A DNA stretch of 64,000 nt. Origin: CADEDV01 sp048498035 (lineage in GTDB: Bacteria > Bacteroidota > Bacteroidia > Chitinophagales > Chitinophagaceae). The stretch spans positions 124,001 through 188,000 of the forward strand of contig JBEHYT010000003.1 in NCBI GenBank assembly GCA_048498035.1, written 5' to 3'. Below are positions 40,603 to 49,190 of the stretch, piece after piece (within the stretch, counting starts at the first letter, position 1; every line of letters begins with the position of its first letter). The notes beneath the pieces were generated by a model. That model did not search any database. It was not told the DNA's origin and saw nothing but the letters and a program-made list of their open reading frames with translations. The position numbers and the translations under genes were made by a program.

Positions 40603-41997
40603 ATGAAAAAGCTATATATACTGTTAGTTGCAGGTCTGCTGGTGGCAGGTTGCAACAAGTTTAAGAGCGATATTAATGTGGATCCCAACAATCCAAGTAA
40701 GGCATCCGGGATCCAGTTGATCGCTAATTCTGAAATGTTCCTGCCATCGCTGGCAGAATCGCCGCAGGCGGAATTCTATGCGCAATACCTTGCGGAAACG
40801 CAATACCCGGGAGGATCGCTGTACCCGGAAGGCGGAACTAATTTCTATGGGCTTTACCAGGGTCCGCTTATCAACCTCGAAAAAGTGCTCAATTCTGATC
40901 TTACACCGGCCGATGGTCCTATTGCCAATCAACGCGCGGTGGCGAAGATTTTGAAAGCCTATTTTTTCTGGAATATTACGGATCGCTGGGGCGATGTTCC
41001 GTATAGCGAAGCACTTAAAGGCGCAGACAATTTCACACCGAAATATGATGCGCAGGAAGCAATATATGATAGCATTTTTGCGCTGCTTAACGAGGCTAAT
41101 GCGATGATCGTTCCGGGAAATATCTCCAATGAAATTGTGTACGGAGGAGATATTGCGAAGTGGAAGCGGGCTGCAAATTCCATCCACCTGCTGGCGGCGT
41201 TGCGATTGTCGGAAAAAAACCCAACTAAAGCCACTGCGGAATTCAATGCTGCATTAACAGCGGGAGTGATGATGGCCAACAGTGATAACTTCATTTATCG
41301 CCACCTGGCAGATGCCAGCAATCAAAGCTATTGGTACGACCAGGTAGTAAACCAGCACCGTGAATGGTGGGCGCTTACCCAAACCCTGGTGGATTATATG
41401 AATCCCGCCAGCGATCCACGACTGCCGGTATATGGAAAGAAAACTACCGCTAATATTTACCAGGGGCTTCCTTTTGGCACTACCAGCGGTTTACCCAATA
41501 CCAGCGACTACTCCCTGATGGGGCCTGCTATTTATGCGCAGAATGCACCCACGTACCTGGTTACTTATGCGGAAATCCTTTTTGCGCAGGCTGAAGCTGC
41601 CAAACGGGGTTGGATACCAGGAGGAGATGCCACAGCAAAAAATTTCTACGATCAGGCTATTTCACAGTCGGTGCAGCAGTGGACGGGAAGCACAACCGGG
41701 CTTTCTACATTGATGGCTGCAACTGGTATTGCTTATGATCCTGCCAATGCGATGAAGCAAATAGGCTACCAGCGCTGGGTACACCTGTTTATGCATGGCT
41801 ATGAAGCATGGTCTGAATGGCGCCGTACCGGCTATCCTGATAATTTTGTTAAGCCGGGTGGTAAAGACGTTCCGCTGCGACATGCTTATCCTGCCAATGA
41901 AGTGTTTAACAACGCAACCAATTACGAGGCGGCCGTTCAGGCGCAATTTGCAGGACAGGATGATATCCACGGTCGTGTGTGGTGGGATAAACCTTAG
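40603..41997 (+). CDS. SusD/RagB-family nutrient-binding lipoprotein
   Basis: A 464-aa surface lipoprotein: signal MKKLYILLVAGLLVAGC with Cys17, then the SusD-like fold. Landmarks are NVDPNNPSKA, a helical AKILKAYFFWNITDRWGDVPYSEALKG and the C-terminal YQRWVHLFMHGYEAWSEWRRTGYP, typical of the SusD-like_2 branch. It caps the SusC barrel and captures substrate. The locus contains no degradative enzyme, so it may import a small nutrient such as a peptide, siderophore or oligosaccharide made by other genes. Confidence 0.94.
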   Translation: MKKLYILLVAGLLVAGCNKFKSDINVDPNNPSKASGIQLIANSEMFLPSLAESPQAEFYAQYLAETQYPGGSLYPEGGTNFYGLYQGPLINLEKVLNSDLTPADGPIANQRAVAKILKAYFFWNITDRWGDVPYSEALKGADNFTPKYDAQEAIYDSIFALLNEANAMIVPGNISNEIVYGGDIAKWKRAANSIHLLAALRLSEKNPTKATAEFNAALTAGVMMANSDNFIYRHLADASNQSYWYDQVVNQHREWWALTQTLVDYMNPASDPRLPVYGKKTTANIYQGLPFGTTSGLPNTSDYSLMGPAIYAQNAPTYLVTYAEILFAQAEAAKRGWIPGGDATAKNFYDQAISQSVQQWTGSTTGLSTLMAATGIAYDPANAMKQIGYQRWVHLFMHGYEAWSEWRRTGYPDNFVKPGGKDVPLRHAYPANEVFNNATNYEAAVQAQFAGQDDIHGRVWWDKP

Positions 41998-42006
41998 GCT
42001 AACCCA

Positions 42007-42082
42007 GGTGCTGCCGCGTGCAGCCACTTTTTTTCATAAGCAGAGCAAAAAGCCGCATGATGCATATCGTGCGGCTCTTTTT
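42007..42082. terminator. Two terminator hairpins after susD and the deaminase
   Basis: First hairpin GGTGCTGC/GCAGCCAC with TTTTTTT (42007-42035) for the SusD transcript. Second hairpin AGCCGCA/TGCGGCT (42051-42076) followed by CTTTTT on plus and preceded by an A-rich tract, so usable by the minus-strand deaminase gene. Confidence 0.7.
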
Positions 42083-42518
42083 ATCGTTTATCGCGGAAAA
42101 AATCTTTCATCAACCTGGCACATTCATCACGCAGCACGCCGCGGGTAAGTTCTGTTTTGGGATGAAAAGGCCAGTTGTCAGCCGTTGTTTTTTTATACCC
42201 GTTTTTAGGATCATCGGCGCCATATACCACGCGCGCCAGTTTGCTCCAGTAAAGCGCGCCGGTGCACATCAGGCAGGGTTCTACCGTTACAAATAGTGTT
42301 GCCTCCGGTAAATATTTACTGCCCAGCAGGTTAAAAGCTGAAGTAAGCGCAATCATCTCCGCATGGGCCGTGGGATCATTCAGGCGTTCCGTCATATTGT
42401 GCCCGCGGGCAATTACGCGGTTGTTCATTACCACCACGGCGCCAATCGGGATTTCCCCCTCTTCAAAAGCGATGGCCGCTTCCTGTAGCGCCTGGTTCAT
42501 GAAATATTCGTCGTTCAT
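42081..42518 (-). CDS. Nucleoside deaminase (TadA-like, cytidine/deoxycytidylate fold)
   Basis: A 145-aa zinc deaminase. HAE (His52, Glu54) and PCLMC (Cys82, Cys85) form the zinc and catalytic site; GEIPIGAVVVMNNRVIARGHN is the usual N-terminal core. Length and motif spacing match TadA, which converts adenosine 34 of tRNA-Arg to inosine, but guanine deaminases share this pattern. The VYGADDPKNGYKKTT loop rather resembles tRNA adenosine deaminases. It is divergent from the aldehyde dehydrogenase gene. Confidence 0.88.
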   Translation of the reverse strand: MNDEYFMNQALQEAAIAFEEGEIPIGAVVVMNNRVIARGHNMTERLNDPTAHAEMIALTSAFNLLGSKYLPEATLFVTVEPCLMCTGALYWSKLARVVYGADDPKNGYKKTTADNWPFHPKTELTRGVLRDECARLMKDFFRDKR

Positions 42519-42543
42519 CTTTACTAACTTAGGTTAAAATTAC

Positions 42544-43923
42544 ATGGAAATGGTGGAGATCAGCAAGCTGGAAGCCCTGCGCCGTTTTTTTGAAACCGGC
42601 GCCACCCAACAGGTCAACTTCCGCAGGCAGCAACTGAAGGCGCTTCAAAAAGCCATTCTCGATCATGAAGAGGCGTTGTACCAGGCGCTTGAAACAGATC
42701 TAAAAAAAAGCCGGGAAGAAACCTGGGTTACTGAAACTGGCATGGTGCTGTCTGAACTGAAAGCGACATTGAAGCATCTTTCTGCCTGGACACAACCTGA
42801 GCAGGTAGCAACCAACCTGCTCAATTTACCCTCACAAAGCCAGGTGCTGCGTGAACCGCTGGGAGTGGTATTGATCATCGGTCCATGGAATTATCCCTTT
42901 CAACTGTTGTTTAACCCGCTGGTGGGTGCTATTGCTGCCGGCAATTGCGTGGTAGTGAAGCCGAGTGAATTTGCCCCGGCAACTGAAGCAGTAATGAAAC
43001 AAATCATTGAGCAGGCATTTCCGCCAGAGCAGGTTCTGTATGTTCAGGGAGAAGGACATTCGGTAGTTCCTGAGATGATGAACAGTTTCCGCTTTGATCA
43101 TGTGTTTTATACAGGTAGTACTGCCGTTGGGAAAATCATTTACAAGCTGGCTGCGGAAAAGCTGGTGCCTGTTACGCTTGAACTGGGCGGGAAAAGCCCC
43201 TGTGTAGTGGAGGCAGACGCCAACCTGAAAGTGGCAGCACGAAGAATTGCCGGCACCAAATTCTCAAATGCCGGGCAAATGTGTGTAGCACCGGATTATG
43301 TGCTGGTGCATGAATCCTGCAAAGAAAAATTTATTGAACTGCTTAAAGACACTTTGCAACGTTTTTTTGGAAGTGATGCGGCCAGCAGCGATAGCTATGG
43401 TCGTATTATTAATGAGAAGCAGTTTGACCGCGTTGCAGCCTACCTGCATGAAGCGCCGGTGTTATGGGGAGGGAACACGGACAGGTCCAGGTTATATATC
43501 CAACCTACGCTGCTTGATAGTCCGCCGTCTTCGTCAACGGTAATGCAGGACGAGATCTTTGGACCTGTATTGCCCATTATCGGTTTTTCAAGCCGGGAAG
43601 AGGCGCTTGCCGTCATTGCACAGCATCCAAATCCGCTGGCGTTTTACATTTATGCGGGAAACCGTAAACTGCAGGACGAATGGTTGCGCGCGGTTCCGGC
43701 GGGCGGTGCCTGTGTAAATAACTCCAGTTGGCATCTCACCAATCATCACCTGCCTTTTGGTGGAAGGGGAACCAGTGGCATGGGCAATTATCACGGCCGT
43801 TATTCATTTGAAACATTCAGCCATCGCAAAGCTGTATTACGCACACCAACCTGGTTTGACCCCTCGCTGCGCTATCCTCCGTTTAAAGGCCGGTTGGGAT
43901 TATTTAAAAAAATTATCGGCTGA
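42544..43923 (+). CDS. Aldehyde dehydrogenase family protein
   Basis: A 459-aa enzyme of the class-3-like ALDH branch. It has the cofactor motif GPWNYPFQLLFNPLVGAIAAGN, the glutamate motif VTLELGGKSPCVVE, the catalytic cysteine in FSNAGQMCVAPDYVLV and the late FGPVLPIIGF. Such enzymes oxidise medium- or long-chain and aromatic aldehydes with NAD(P). A C-terminal extension (RYPPFKGRLGLFKKIIG) ends in a hydrophobic-basic tail like those that tether class-3 enzymes to membranes. The glutathione peroxidase gene follows after 31 bp. Confidence 0.94.
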   Translation: MEMVEISKLEALRRFFETGATQQVNFRRQQLKALQKAILDHEEALYQALETDLKKSREETWVTETGMVLSELKATLKHLSAWTQPEQVATNLLNLPSQSQVLREPLGVVLIIGPWNYPFQLLFNPLVGAIAAGNCVVVKPSEFAPATEAVMKQIIEQAFPPEQVLYVQGEGHSVVPEMMNSFRFDHVFYTGSTAVGKIIYKLAAEKLVPVTLELGGKSPCVVEADANLKVAARRIAGTKFSNAGQMCVAPDYVLVHESCKEKFIELLKDTLQRFFGSDAASSDSYGRIINEKQFDRVAAYLHEAPVLWGGNTDRSRLYIQPTLLDSPPSSSTVMQDEIFGPVLPIIGFSSREEALAVIAQHPNPLAFYIYAGNRKLQDEWLRAVPAGGACVNNSSWHLTNHHLPFGGRGTSGMGNYHGRYSFETFSHRKAVLRTPTWFDPSLRYPPFKGRLGLFKKIIG

Positions 43924-43931
43924 TAACTTTT

Positions 43932-43939
43932 TACTTTTG
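43932..43939 (+). promoter_or_regulatory. -7 box TACTTTTG upstream of glutathione peroxidase
   Basis: TACTTTTG located 15 nt before the ATG at 43955; supports that start and a separate transcript. Confidence 0.5.
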
Positions 43940-43954
43940 TTTTTAATTGATCGT

Positions 43955-44539
43955 ATGACAGGCCGCCAAAAATTATTACAGTTTTTCTATCCTGTACTGA
44001 TGCGGGTGGGAAAACTAGTTGGCAAAAATGCAAAAAAACTGGATAATAAAATGACTAAGGCACCGGTATCATTTTACACACTTACGGCTACAAGGAATAA
44101 TGGATCTACGTTTGATTTTTCAACGTTAAAAGGAAAAAAGGTGCTGATCGTAAATACCGCCAGCAATTGCGGCTACACCGCGCAATATGCCGGTTTGCAG
44201 GAACTGGCGACGTCTCATGCCGACTCGCTTGTTGTACTTGGGTTTCCCGCCAATGATTTTGCAGAACAGGAAAAAGGAACCGACGAAGAAATTGCAGCGT
44301 TCTGCCAGGTTAATTTCGGCGTAAGCTTTCCGCTTATGAAAAAATCAACCGTTGTTAAGGGCCCGGAACAGCACCCGGTATTTCAATGGCTAACAGATGC
44401 CCGCAATAATGGATGGAATGACCAGGCGCCGGAATGGAACTTTAGCAAATACCTTGTGAGTGAAGATGGCGTACTGTTGCATTATTTTGGTGCATCAATA
44501 GCGCCTGACAGTAAAGAAATCACTTCTTTGCTATCCTAA
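43955..44539 (+). CDS. Glutathione peroxidase-like thiol peroxidase
   Basis: A 194-aa protein. A basic N-terminal helix (about 1-30) is followed by the peroxidase fold: IVNTASNCGYTAQYAGLQEL with Cys72 in the selenocysteine position, GFPANDFAEQEKG (Gln105) and WNFSKYLV (Trp). Bacterial enzymes of this type usually use thioredoxin instead of glutathione. The start at 43955 gives a normal size; the long open frame from 43757 overlaps the aldehyde dehydrogenase. It is followed by a 78-aa membrane protein gene. Confidence 0.93.
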   Translation: MTGRQKLLQFFYPVLMRVGKLVGKNAKKLDNKMTKAPVSFYTLTATRNNGSTFDFSTLKGKKVLIVNTASNCGYTAQYAGLQELATSHADSLVVLGFPANDFAEQEKGTDEEIAAFCQVNFGVSFPLMKKSTVVKGPEQHPVFQWLTDARNNGWNDQAPEWNFSKYLVSEDGVLLHYFGASIAPDSKEITSLLS

Positions 44540-44552
44540 AAAACAAATTGTT

Positions 44553-44789
44553 ATGGAATACAGGGACCTGGTTGGAATAGCTGGTGTTGGACTGATATTA
44601 CTGGCTTTTTTTCTGGCCACGGCAGGTATGCTTTCCAATAAATCGAACACGTATTTTTTGATGAATACGATAGGTGCAGGGCTGGCCTGTTACGCATCTT
44701 TCCTGATTCGTTACTGGCCTTTTGTTGCGTTGGAGGGCGTTTGGACGCTGGTGTCGCTGTATGGCCTGTTAAAACGCAAACCGGCTTAA
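44553..44789 (+). CDS. Small CBU_0592-like membrane protein
   Basis: A 78-aa protein with three predicted transmembrane helices at about 6-25, 34-52 and 55-72, of the small family related to CBU_0592. The pattern is G-x-x-L-x-x-x-x-F-x-x-x-x-x-G, N-T-I-G-A-G-L-A-C-Y-A, E-G-V-W-T-L-V-S-L-Y-G. It lies 13 bp after the peroxidase gene. Its stop overlaps the stop of the convergent dihydrouridine synthase gene by 4 bases (TTAA). Function unknown. Confidence 0.85.
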   Translation: MEYRDLVGIAGVGLILLAFFLATAGMLSNKSNTYFLMNTIGAGLACYASFLIRYWPFVALEGVWTLVSLYGLLKRKPA

Positions 44790-45826
44790 TTTACCGGGCA
44801 TTTTTCATGGTAGTTGATCAATTCGATGGGCGTTTTTTCAAAAGTAAATCCGGCATAGCTAGCTGCTATTTCATCCAGCACAGCGTTGATCTCTTCTTCT
44901 GTTTTTAATGTTACCAGCCGATTCCTGAATTCTTTAATGTTGGGCAATCCCTTCAGGTAGTTGGAATAATGCCGCCGCATTTCGTTGATGCCGACAATAG
45001 GATTTTTCCATTCCACGGATTTGTGAAGATGTTTCCGGCAAACTGCAATGCGGTCTTCAATAGAAGGTGGTGCTGCGTGCTGCCCGGTCTTCACAAAGTG
45101 TTTTATTTCATTAAATATCCAGGGATATCCAATGGCGGCGCGGCCAATCATAATGCCGTCCACACCATACCTGTTCTTGTATTCCAACGCTTTTTCCGGG
45201 GAATCAATATCGCCATTACCAAAGATCGGGATCTTGATGCGGGGATTGTTTTTCACTTTCCCGATCAGTGTCCAGTCCGCCTCTCCCTTATACATTTGCA
45301 TGCGGGTGCGGCCATGAATGGCCAGGGCCTGGATGCCAACATCCTGCAGCCGTTCTGCCACCTCTTCAATATTCCTGTTTTGATCATCCCAACCCAACCT
45401 TGTTTTTACAGTCACCGGCAATTGCGTGGCTTTTACTACGGCAGCAGTAAGTCGCACCATCAGGTCTACATCTTTCAATACACCTGCACCGGCGCCACGC
45501 ATGGCCACTTTTTTAACAGGGCAGCCGAAATTGATATCAAGGAGATCAGGGTTGGTTACTTCAACAATTTTTGCCGCCAGGGCGAGGCTGTCTTCATCTC
45601 CGCCAAATATCTGGATGCCTACAGGTCGCTCGTAGTCGAAAATGTCCAGTTTCTTGCGGCTTTTGATGGCGTCCCGGATCAAACCTTCGGATGAAATGAA
45701 CTCCGTGTACATCAGGTCTGCACCATTGTCTTTGCACACCGCCCGGAACGGGGGATCGCTCACATCTTCCATAGGCGCCAGAAGAAGCGGAAAATCAGGG
45801 AGTTCTATGTTGCCAATCTTCACCAT
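44786..45826 (-). CDS. dusB: tRNA-dihydrouridine synthase (DusB-type)
   Basis: A 346-aa flavoenzyme that reduces uridines in tRNA with NADPH. FMN-binding TIM-barrel motifs are PVEDV-like LLAPMEDVSDPPFRAVCK, TEFISSEGL, INFGCPVKKVAMRGAGAGVLKD (active-site Cys), VKTRLGWDD and IHGRTRMQMYKGEADW. The barrel is followed by a helical domain ending ELINYHEKCPVN. Length fits DusB. It converges with the small membrane protein gene. Confidence 0.95.
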   Translation of the reverse strand: MVKIGNIELPDFPLLLAPMEDVSDPPFRAVCKDNGADLMYTEFISSEGLIRDAIKSRKKLDIFDYERPVGIQIFGGDEDSLALAAKIVEVTNPDLLDINFGCPVKKVAMRGAGAGVLKDVDLMVRLTAAVVKATQLPVTVKTRLGWDDQNRNIEEVAERLQDVGIQALAIHGRTRMQMYKGEADWTLIGKVKNNPRIKIPIFGNGDIDSPEKALEYKNRYGVDGIMIGRAAIGYPWIFNEIKHFVKTGQHAAPPSIEDRIAVCRKHLHKSVEWKNPIVGINEMRRHYSNYLKGLPNIKEFRNRLVTLKTEEEINAVLDEIAASYAGFTFEKTPIELINYHEKCPVN

Positions 45827-45866
45827 CGTTTATGTAAAATCACCGGTAATCTTGCTCTTCAATGAT

Positions 45867-45874
45867 TACTTTTG
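45867..45874 (+). promoter_or_regulatory. -7 box TACTTTTG upstream of CPBP protease
   Basis: TACTTTTG overlaps the open frame that starts at 45862 and lies 32 nt before the ATG at 45907; supports the downstream start. Confidence 0.5.
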
Positions 45875-45906
45875 AGCCTGCAAATTTACGATTAATAGCT
45901 GACAAT

Positions 45907-46824
45907 ATGTATGACAACGATTCCAGGGGAATTTCCTATTCCGGCGGGTTTTTTATGCTGATCGCATTTGCGGTGGCAGGACTTGTTTTTTCCGTGGTAC
46001 TGGGAAATGTGATTTCCATGGCTATGACGGGGAAAAATATAACCGATCTTTTAAAGTCAGACCTTCTTCCGGCGTACCGGCCTGCCTTCCAGGCCATCCA
46101 GGCGCTTAACCAGTTGCTGGGATATTTTATTCCCACGCTTGTAGTGGCGGCGCTGCTCAATCGCAAACCGGCGCGTTTAATTGGTTTTAGGAGGGGATTT
46201 ACCGGGCAACAGGCAGGACTGGTAGTGCTTTGTATTATACTGGCAATGACGGCTTCGGTTGGATTAACGTGGCTTACACAACAGATTTCACTTTCCCCTT
46301 CCCTGAAGAACAGGTTTGATCAAATGGAACTGGAGTATTCAAAGCAGATGTTGCAGATGCTGTCGCTAAAAACAACGGGCGATTATTTAATGGCGTTGCT
46401 GTTGATGGCAGTTTTGCCCGCCATTTGCGAAGAAACATTATTCAGGGGCGGATTACAGAATTTCCTGACCCGTTCTACAAAAAAACCATTGCTTTCGATC
46501 CTGATCGTAAGTGTTATTTTCAGCGCCGTACATTTTTCATTTTATGGTTTTTTGTCGCGTTTTTTTCTCGGCGTTGTACTGGGTTATCTCTATCATTATT
46601 CCGGCCGTATGTGGCCTAATATGCTTGCACATTTTTTAAATAATGCAGCTGCGCTTACGGCTTTATATGTGAGCAGTCGAAATGGAAATTCCCTTGCAGA
46701 CGACATAAATTCCCGCGAGGGCAGTCCCTGGTTGCTGATTGCTGTACCGCTGGCCATTATAGCGCTGCTGTTTTTCAAACAGGTGTCGGCAACACTTACG
46801 CAACGATCTTCTAACCAAGTTTAA
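45907..46824 (+). CDS. CPBP-family intramembrane metalloprotease
   Basis: A 305-aa membrane protein with about eight helices. Motif 1 is the glutamate pair in CEETLFRGGLQ, motif 2 the SAVHFSFYGFLSRFFLGVVLGY histidine region and motif 3 the HFLNNAA terminal histidine, so the presumed catalytic residues are intact. CPBP (Rce1/type II) proteases include bacteriocin self-immunity proteins and prenyl proteases. No bacteriocin is seen, so the target is open. The stop is 7 bp before cdsA, suggesting coupling to phospholipid synthesis genes. Confidence 0.9.
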   Translation: MYDNDSRGISYSGGFFMLIAFAVAGLVFSVVLGNVISMAMTGKNITDLLKSDLLPAYRPAFQAIQALNQLLGYFIPTLVVAALLNRKPARLIGFRRGFTGQQAGLVVLCIILAMTASVGLTWLTQQISLSPSLKNRFDQMELEYSKQMLQMLSLKTTGDYLMALLLMAVLPAICEETLFRGGLQNFLTRSTKKPLLSILIVSVIFSAVHFSFYGFLSRFFLGVVLGYLYHYSGRMWPNMLAHFLNNAAALTALYVSSRNGNSLADDINSREGSPWLLIAVPLAIIALLFFKQVSATLTQRSSNQV

Positions 46825-46830
46825 GACAGT

Positions 46831-47697
46831 ATGGCATTTAACTGGTCTACATTTAAAACCAGGGCGATTACAGCCATTGTTTTTGCCGCTGTAATGCTCG
46901 TGGGGTTATTCTGGAATCACTGGAGTTTTTTCCTGCTGTTTTCACTGGTTCATTTTGGCTGTTGGTGGGAATACCTTTCATTGGTAGAAAAAATAAGACA
47001 CACACAGTTTCATCCATACATCAAAATGGGATGGATGGCGATTGGATATGGGTTAGTGCTGGCATGTTGCGGACCCGCCTACCATGTGGGGAACTACCTG
47101 TTGGGAAATAGTCTTGCGCTCCCGGTATCGGCCGCGGGATTTGCACTGCTTATACTTGGTATTTACCAGCAACGTGTGGTGAGTTTGAACGCATTTGGCG
47201 CCGCTGCACTGGGATTACTGTATATCTCGCTAAGTTGGGCGCTGCTGCTGCGCATCCGGCAAATGGGCCTGGTGGTTCACAATGGCGATGTGCTGGTAGA
47301 TGCAGGAAAAACGCTGCCGGTGCTGCTGATTATTTCTATCTGGATCAACGATACAATGGCTTATATTGTCGGTTCTCTCATTGGTAAAACGCCTTTTTCG
47401 CCGATATCGCCTAAAAAGACCTGGGAGGGTACTGTGGGAGGCGCGTTGCTGGCTATTATAGTAATGGCTACGGCAGGTGCCGCCATTGCGCATACCGATA
47501 TGCTGCAAACAGGTATGCTGGCCGCTATTGCCGCTGTGATGGGTACGGTGGGAGATCTGCTGGAGTCGAAGCTGAAGCGGATGGCGAATGTAAAAGACAG
47601 CGGTTCGTTTATGCCGGGGCATGGCGGTTTCCTGGATCGGTTCGACTCACTTCTACTGGCAGTTCCGTTTGTGTGGCTCTACCTGCAATGGGCTTGA
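46831..47697 (+). CDS. cdsA: Phosphatidate cytidylyltransferase (CDP-diacylglycerol synthase)
   Basis: A 288-aa membrane enzyme forming CDP-diacylglycerol. The signature is near the C-terminus: ESKLKRMANVKDSGSFMPGHGGFLDRFDS, with the characteristic S-x-x-K-R-x4-K-D-x-x and H-G-G-x-x-D-R-x-D pattern (positions approximately 251-279). Several transmembrane helices precede it. It is followed by psd in the same direction, giving two steps of phosphatidylethanolamine synthesis. Confidence 0.95.
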   Translation: MAFNWSTFKTRAITAIVFAAVMLVGLFWNHWSFFLLFSLVHFGCWWEYLSLVEKIRHTQFHPYIKMGWMAIGYGLVLACCGPAYHVGNYLLGNSLALPVSAAGFALLILGIYQQRVVSLNAFGAAALGLLYISLSWALLLRIRQMGLVVHNGDVLVDAGKTLPVLLIISIWINDTMAYIVGSLIGKTPFSPISPKKTWEGTVGGALLAIIVMATAGAAIAHTDMLQTGMLAAIAAVMGTVGDLLESKLKRMANVKDSGSFMPGHGGFLDRFDSLLLAVPFVWLYLQWA

Positions 47698-47762
47698 GAA
47701 AGATCAGCCGGAGGCCTTTTGCCTAGCGGATGATTACTATCTTTATGTTTCAATTGGCGCAC

Positions 47763-48422
47763 ATGACTATTCACCGGGAAGGTTATAAAATTATCGCATT
47801 CAGCAGCATTCTTTTTGGCATCATCAATATTCTGTCATTCTCCTTTATCAGTTTTGAATTGCCATTACTCAGTTGGTTGATCCTGCTGGTTACGTTTGGA
47901 TTGCTGGTATTTATCATTTCTTTTTTTCGCATACCGAAGCGTGCGCTTACGCTCAATGCAAATGCAATTGTTGCTCCTGCAGATGGAAAAGTAGTGGCTA
48001 TTGAAGAAATTCAGGCAGACGAATATTTTACAGACCGGAGAATACAGGTTTCTATTTTTATGAGCCCGTTGAATGTGCACGTAAATCGAAATGCGGTATC
48101 CGGTGAGGTGCTATACAGCCAGTATCATAAAGGAAAATACCTGGTGGCCTGGCATCCCAAATCGTCTACTGAAAACGAACGGCACACCGTTGTTTATCGC
48201 ACCAATGGCAGCGAGATATTAGTGAAACAGATTGCAGGAGCGCTGGCAAAACGCATTATTAATTACCTGCAACCCGGGCAACAGGTAAAACAGGGTGATG
48301 AAATGGGTTTTATTCGTTTTGGCTCCCGCGTGGATCTATTGCTACCGCTGGACGCAAAAATACAAGTGAAAATAGGAGACAAGCCGCAAGGTGGTGTAAC
48401 GGTAGTGGCATTGCTGCCCTGA
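47763..48422 (+). CDS. psd: Phosphatidylserine decarboxylase proenzyme family protein
   Basis: A 219-aa protein that makes phosphatidylethanolamine after self-cleavage. The N-terminus MTIHREGYKII leads to two hydrophobic segments (about 10-45). Motifs APADGKVVAIEEI, FMSPLNVHVNR and the cleavage site FGSRVDLLLP (pyruvoyl serine) are present. I chose the ATG at 47763 because the longer frame overlaps a TATCTTTA box at 47738-47745. It is the short, soluble-type subfamily of Bacteroidota. It ends 2 bp before the convergent YjjG-like gene. Confidence 0.93.
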   Translation: MTIHREGYKIIAFSSILFGIINILSFSFISFELPLLSWLILLVTFGLLVFIISFFRIPKRALTLNANAIVAPADGKVVAIEEIQADEYFTDRRIQVSIFMSPLNVHVNRNAVSGEVLYSQYHKGKYLVAWHPKSSTENERHTVVYRTNGSEILVKQIAGALAKRIINYLQPGQQVKQGDEMGFIRFGSRVDLLLPLDAKIQVKIGDKPQGGVTVVALLP

Positions 48423-48423
48423 T

Positions 48424-49134
48424 CTAAAAAATAGTTTCCAGTTCTTTTAGTGAATACACTGTGTAGGTAGAGATTTTTTTATCCAGGAAAGGCACAGGCA
48501 CACGGGTTAGATGATTTACATGTACCTGGTCAATACCGGCGTTAAAGGCGCCAAGTACATCCACCTCTACCGTATCCCCAATCATGATACTCTCTTCCGG
48601 TTTTGCGCCGGTAACGGCAAACGCAAATTCAAAAATTTCCTTATTGGGCTTCAGGCTATTTGATCCTTCGGACGTAATTACATGTTTGAAAAAGCGGGTA
48701 AGCCCGGAATGATGCAATTTACTATGCTGCGTTTTTTCAAACCCATTGGTGATCAGGTGCAGCCGGTAATTTTTTGATTCAAGATAGTCGAGAATTTCAA
48801 TGGCGCCGGGAAAAAGAGCGGTGCGTGTGGGTAAAAGATCCAGGAAGCGTGTATTCATTTCCTGCGCCAGCAGTTCGTCGGCAATTTTGAAATCCAGCAA
48901 TGCCAGCCGCATTCGTTTTACCCGCAACTCATCCTGCTTGATAAAACCTTTTCGGTACCGCTCCCATAGTTTGTCGTTGTGAAGCAGGTAGTTTTTGTAA
49001 AAGAGGTCAAAATCATGCACACCTCGCTGTTGCAGTTGCAAGGCGGCATAGAGATCCATCAGCGTTGCGCGCGCGTTGAGCTCAAAATCCCACAGCGTGT
49101 GGTCAAGATCAAAAAACAGGTGCTGGTACTTCAT
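48424..49134 (-). CDS. YjjG-type HAD nucleotidase
   Basis: A 236-aa haloacid dehalogenase family phosphatase. Motif I is FFDLDHTLWDFE, motif II is HLITNG, motif III is around SLKPNKEIFEFA and motif IV is SIMIGDTVEVDVLGA. The cap region is that of YjjG noncanonical pyrimidine nucleotidases, which remove modified nucleoside monophosphates. The start at 49134 begins directly before the first motif; the longer frame from 49185 would reach into the divergent SDR gene region. Confidence 0.9.
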   Translation of the reverse strand: MKYQHLFFDLDHTLWDFELNARATLMDLYAALQLQQRGVHDFDLFYKNYLLHNDKLWERYRKGFIKQDELRVKRMRLALLDFKIADELLAQEMNTRFLDLLPTRTALFPGAIEILDYLESKNYRLHLITNGFEKTQHSKLHHSGLTRFFKHVITSEGSNSLKPNKEIFEFAFAVTGAKPEESIMIGDTVEVDVLGAFNAGIDQVHVNHLTRVPVPFLDKKISTYTVYSLKELETIF

Positions 49135-49142
49135 TCGCTTCG

Positions 49143-49150
49143 TAGATTTG
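49143..49150 (+). promoter_or_regulatory. -7 box TAGATTTG upstream of SDR gene
   Basis: TAGATTTG, 40 nt before the ATG at 49191, in the divergent gap with the YjjG-like gene. Confidence 0.4.
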
Positions 49151-49190
49151 CAAAGAAACTGGAAATTTCCAATACAAAAAGCCAAATTAT

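Noticed and set aside
44969..45694. 241-codon open frame opposite dusB
   Set aside because: Shadow of the well-supported dusB gene on the other strand.
45907..46824. CPBP protease as bacteriocin immunity gene
   Set aside because: No small peptide precursor, leader-processing or export gene is adjacent; it is next to phospholipid genes, so a general role is likelier.
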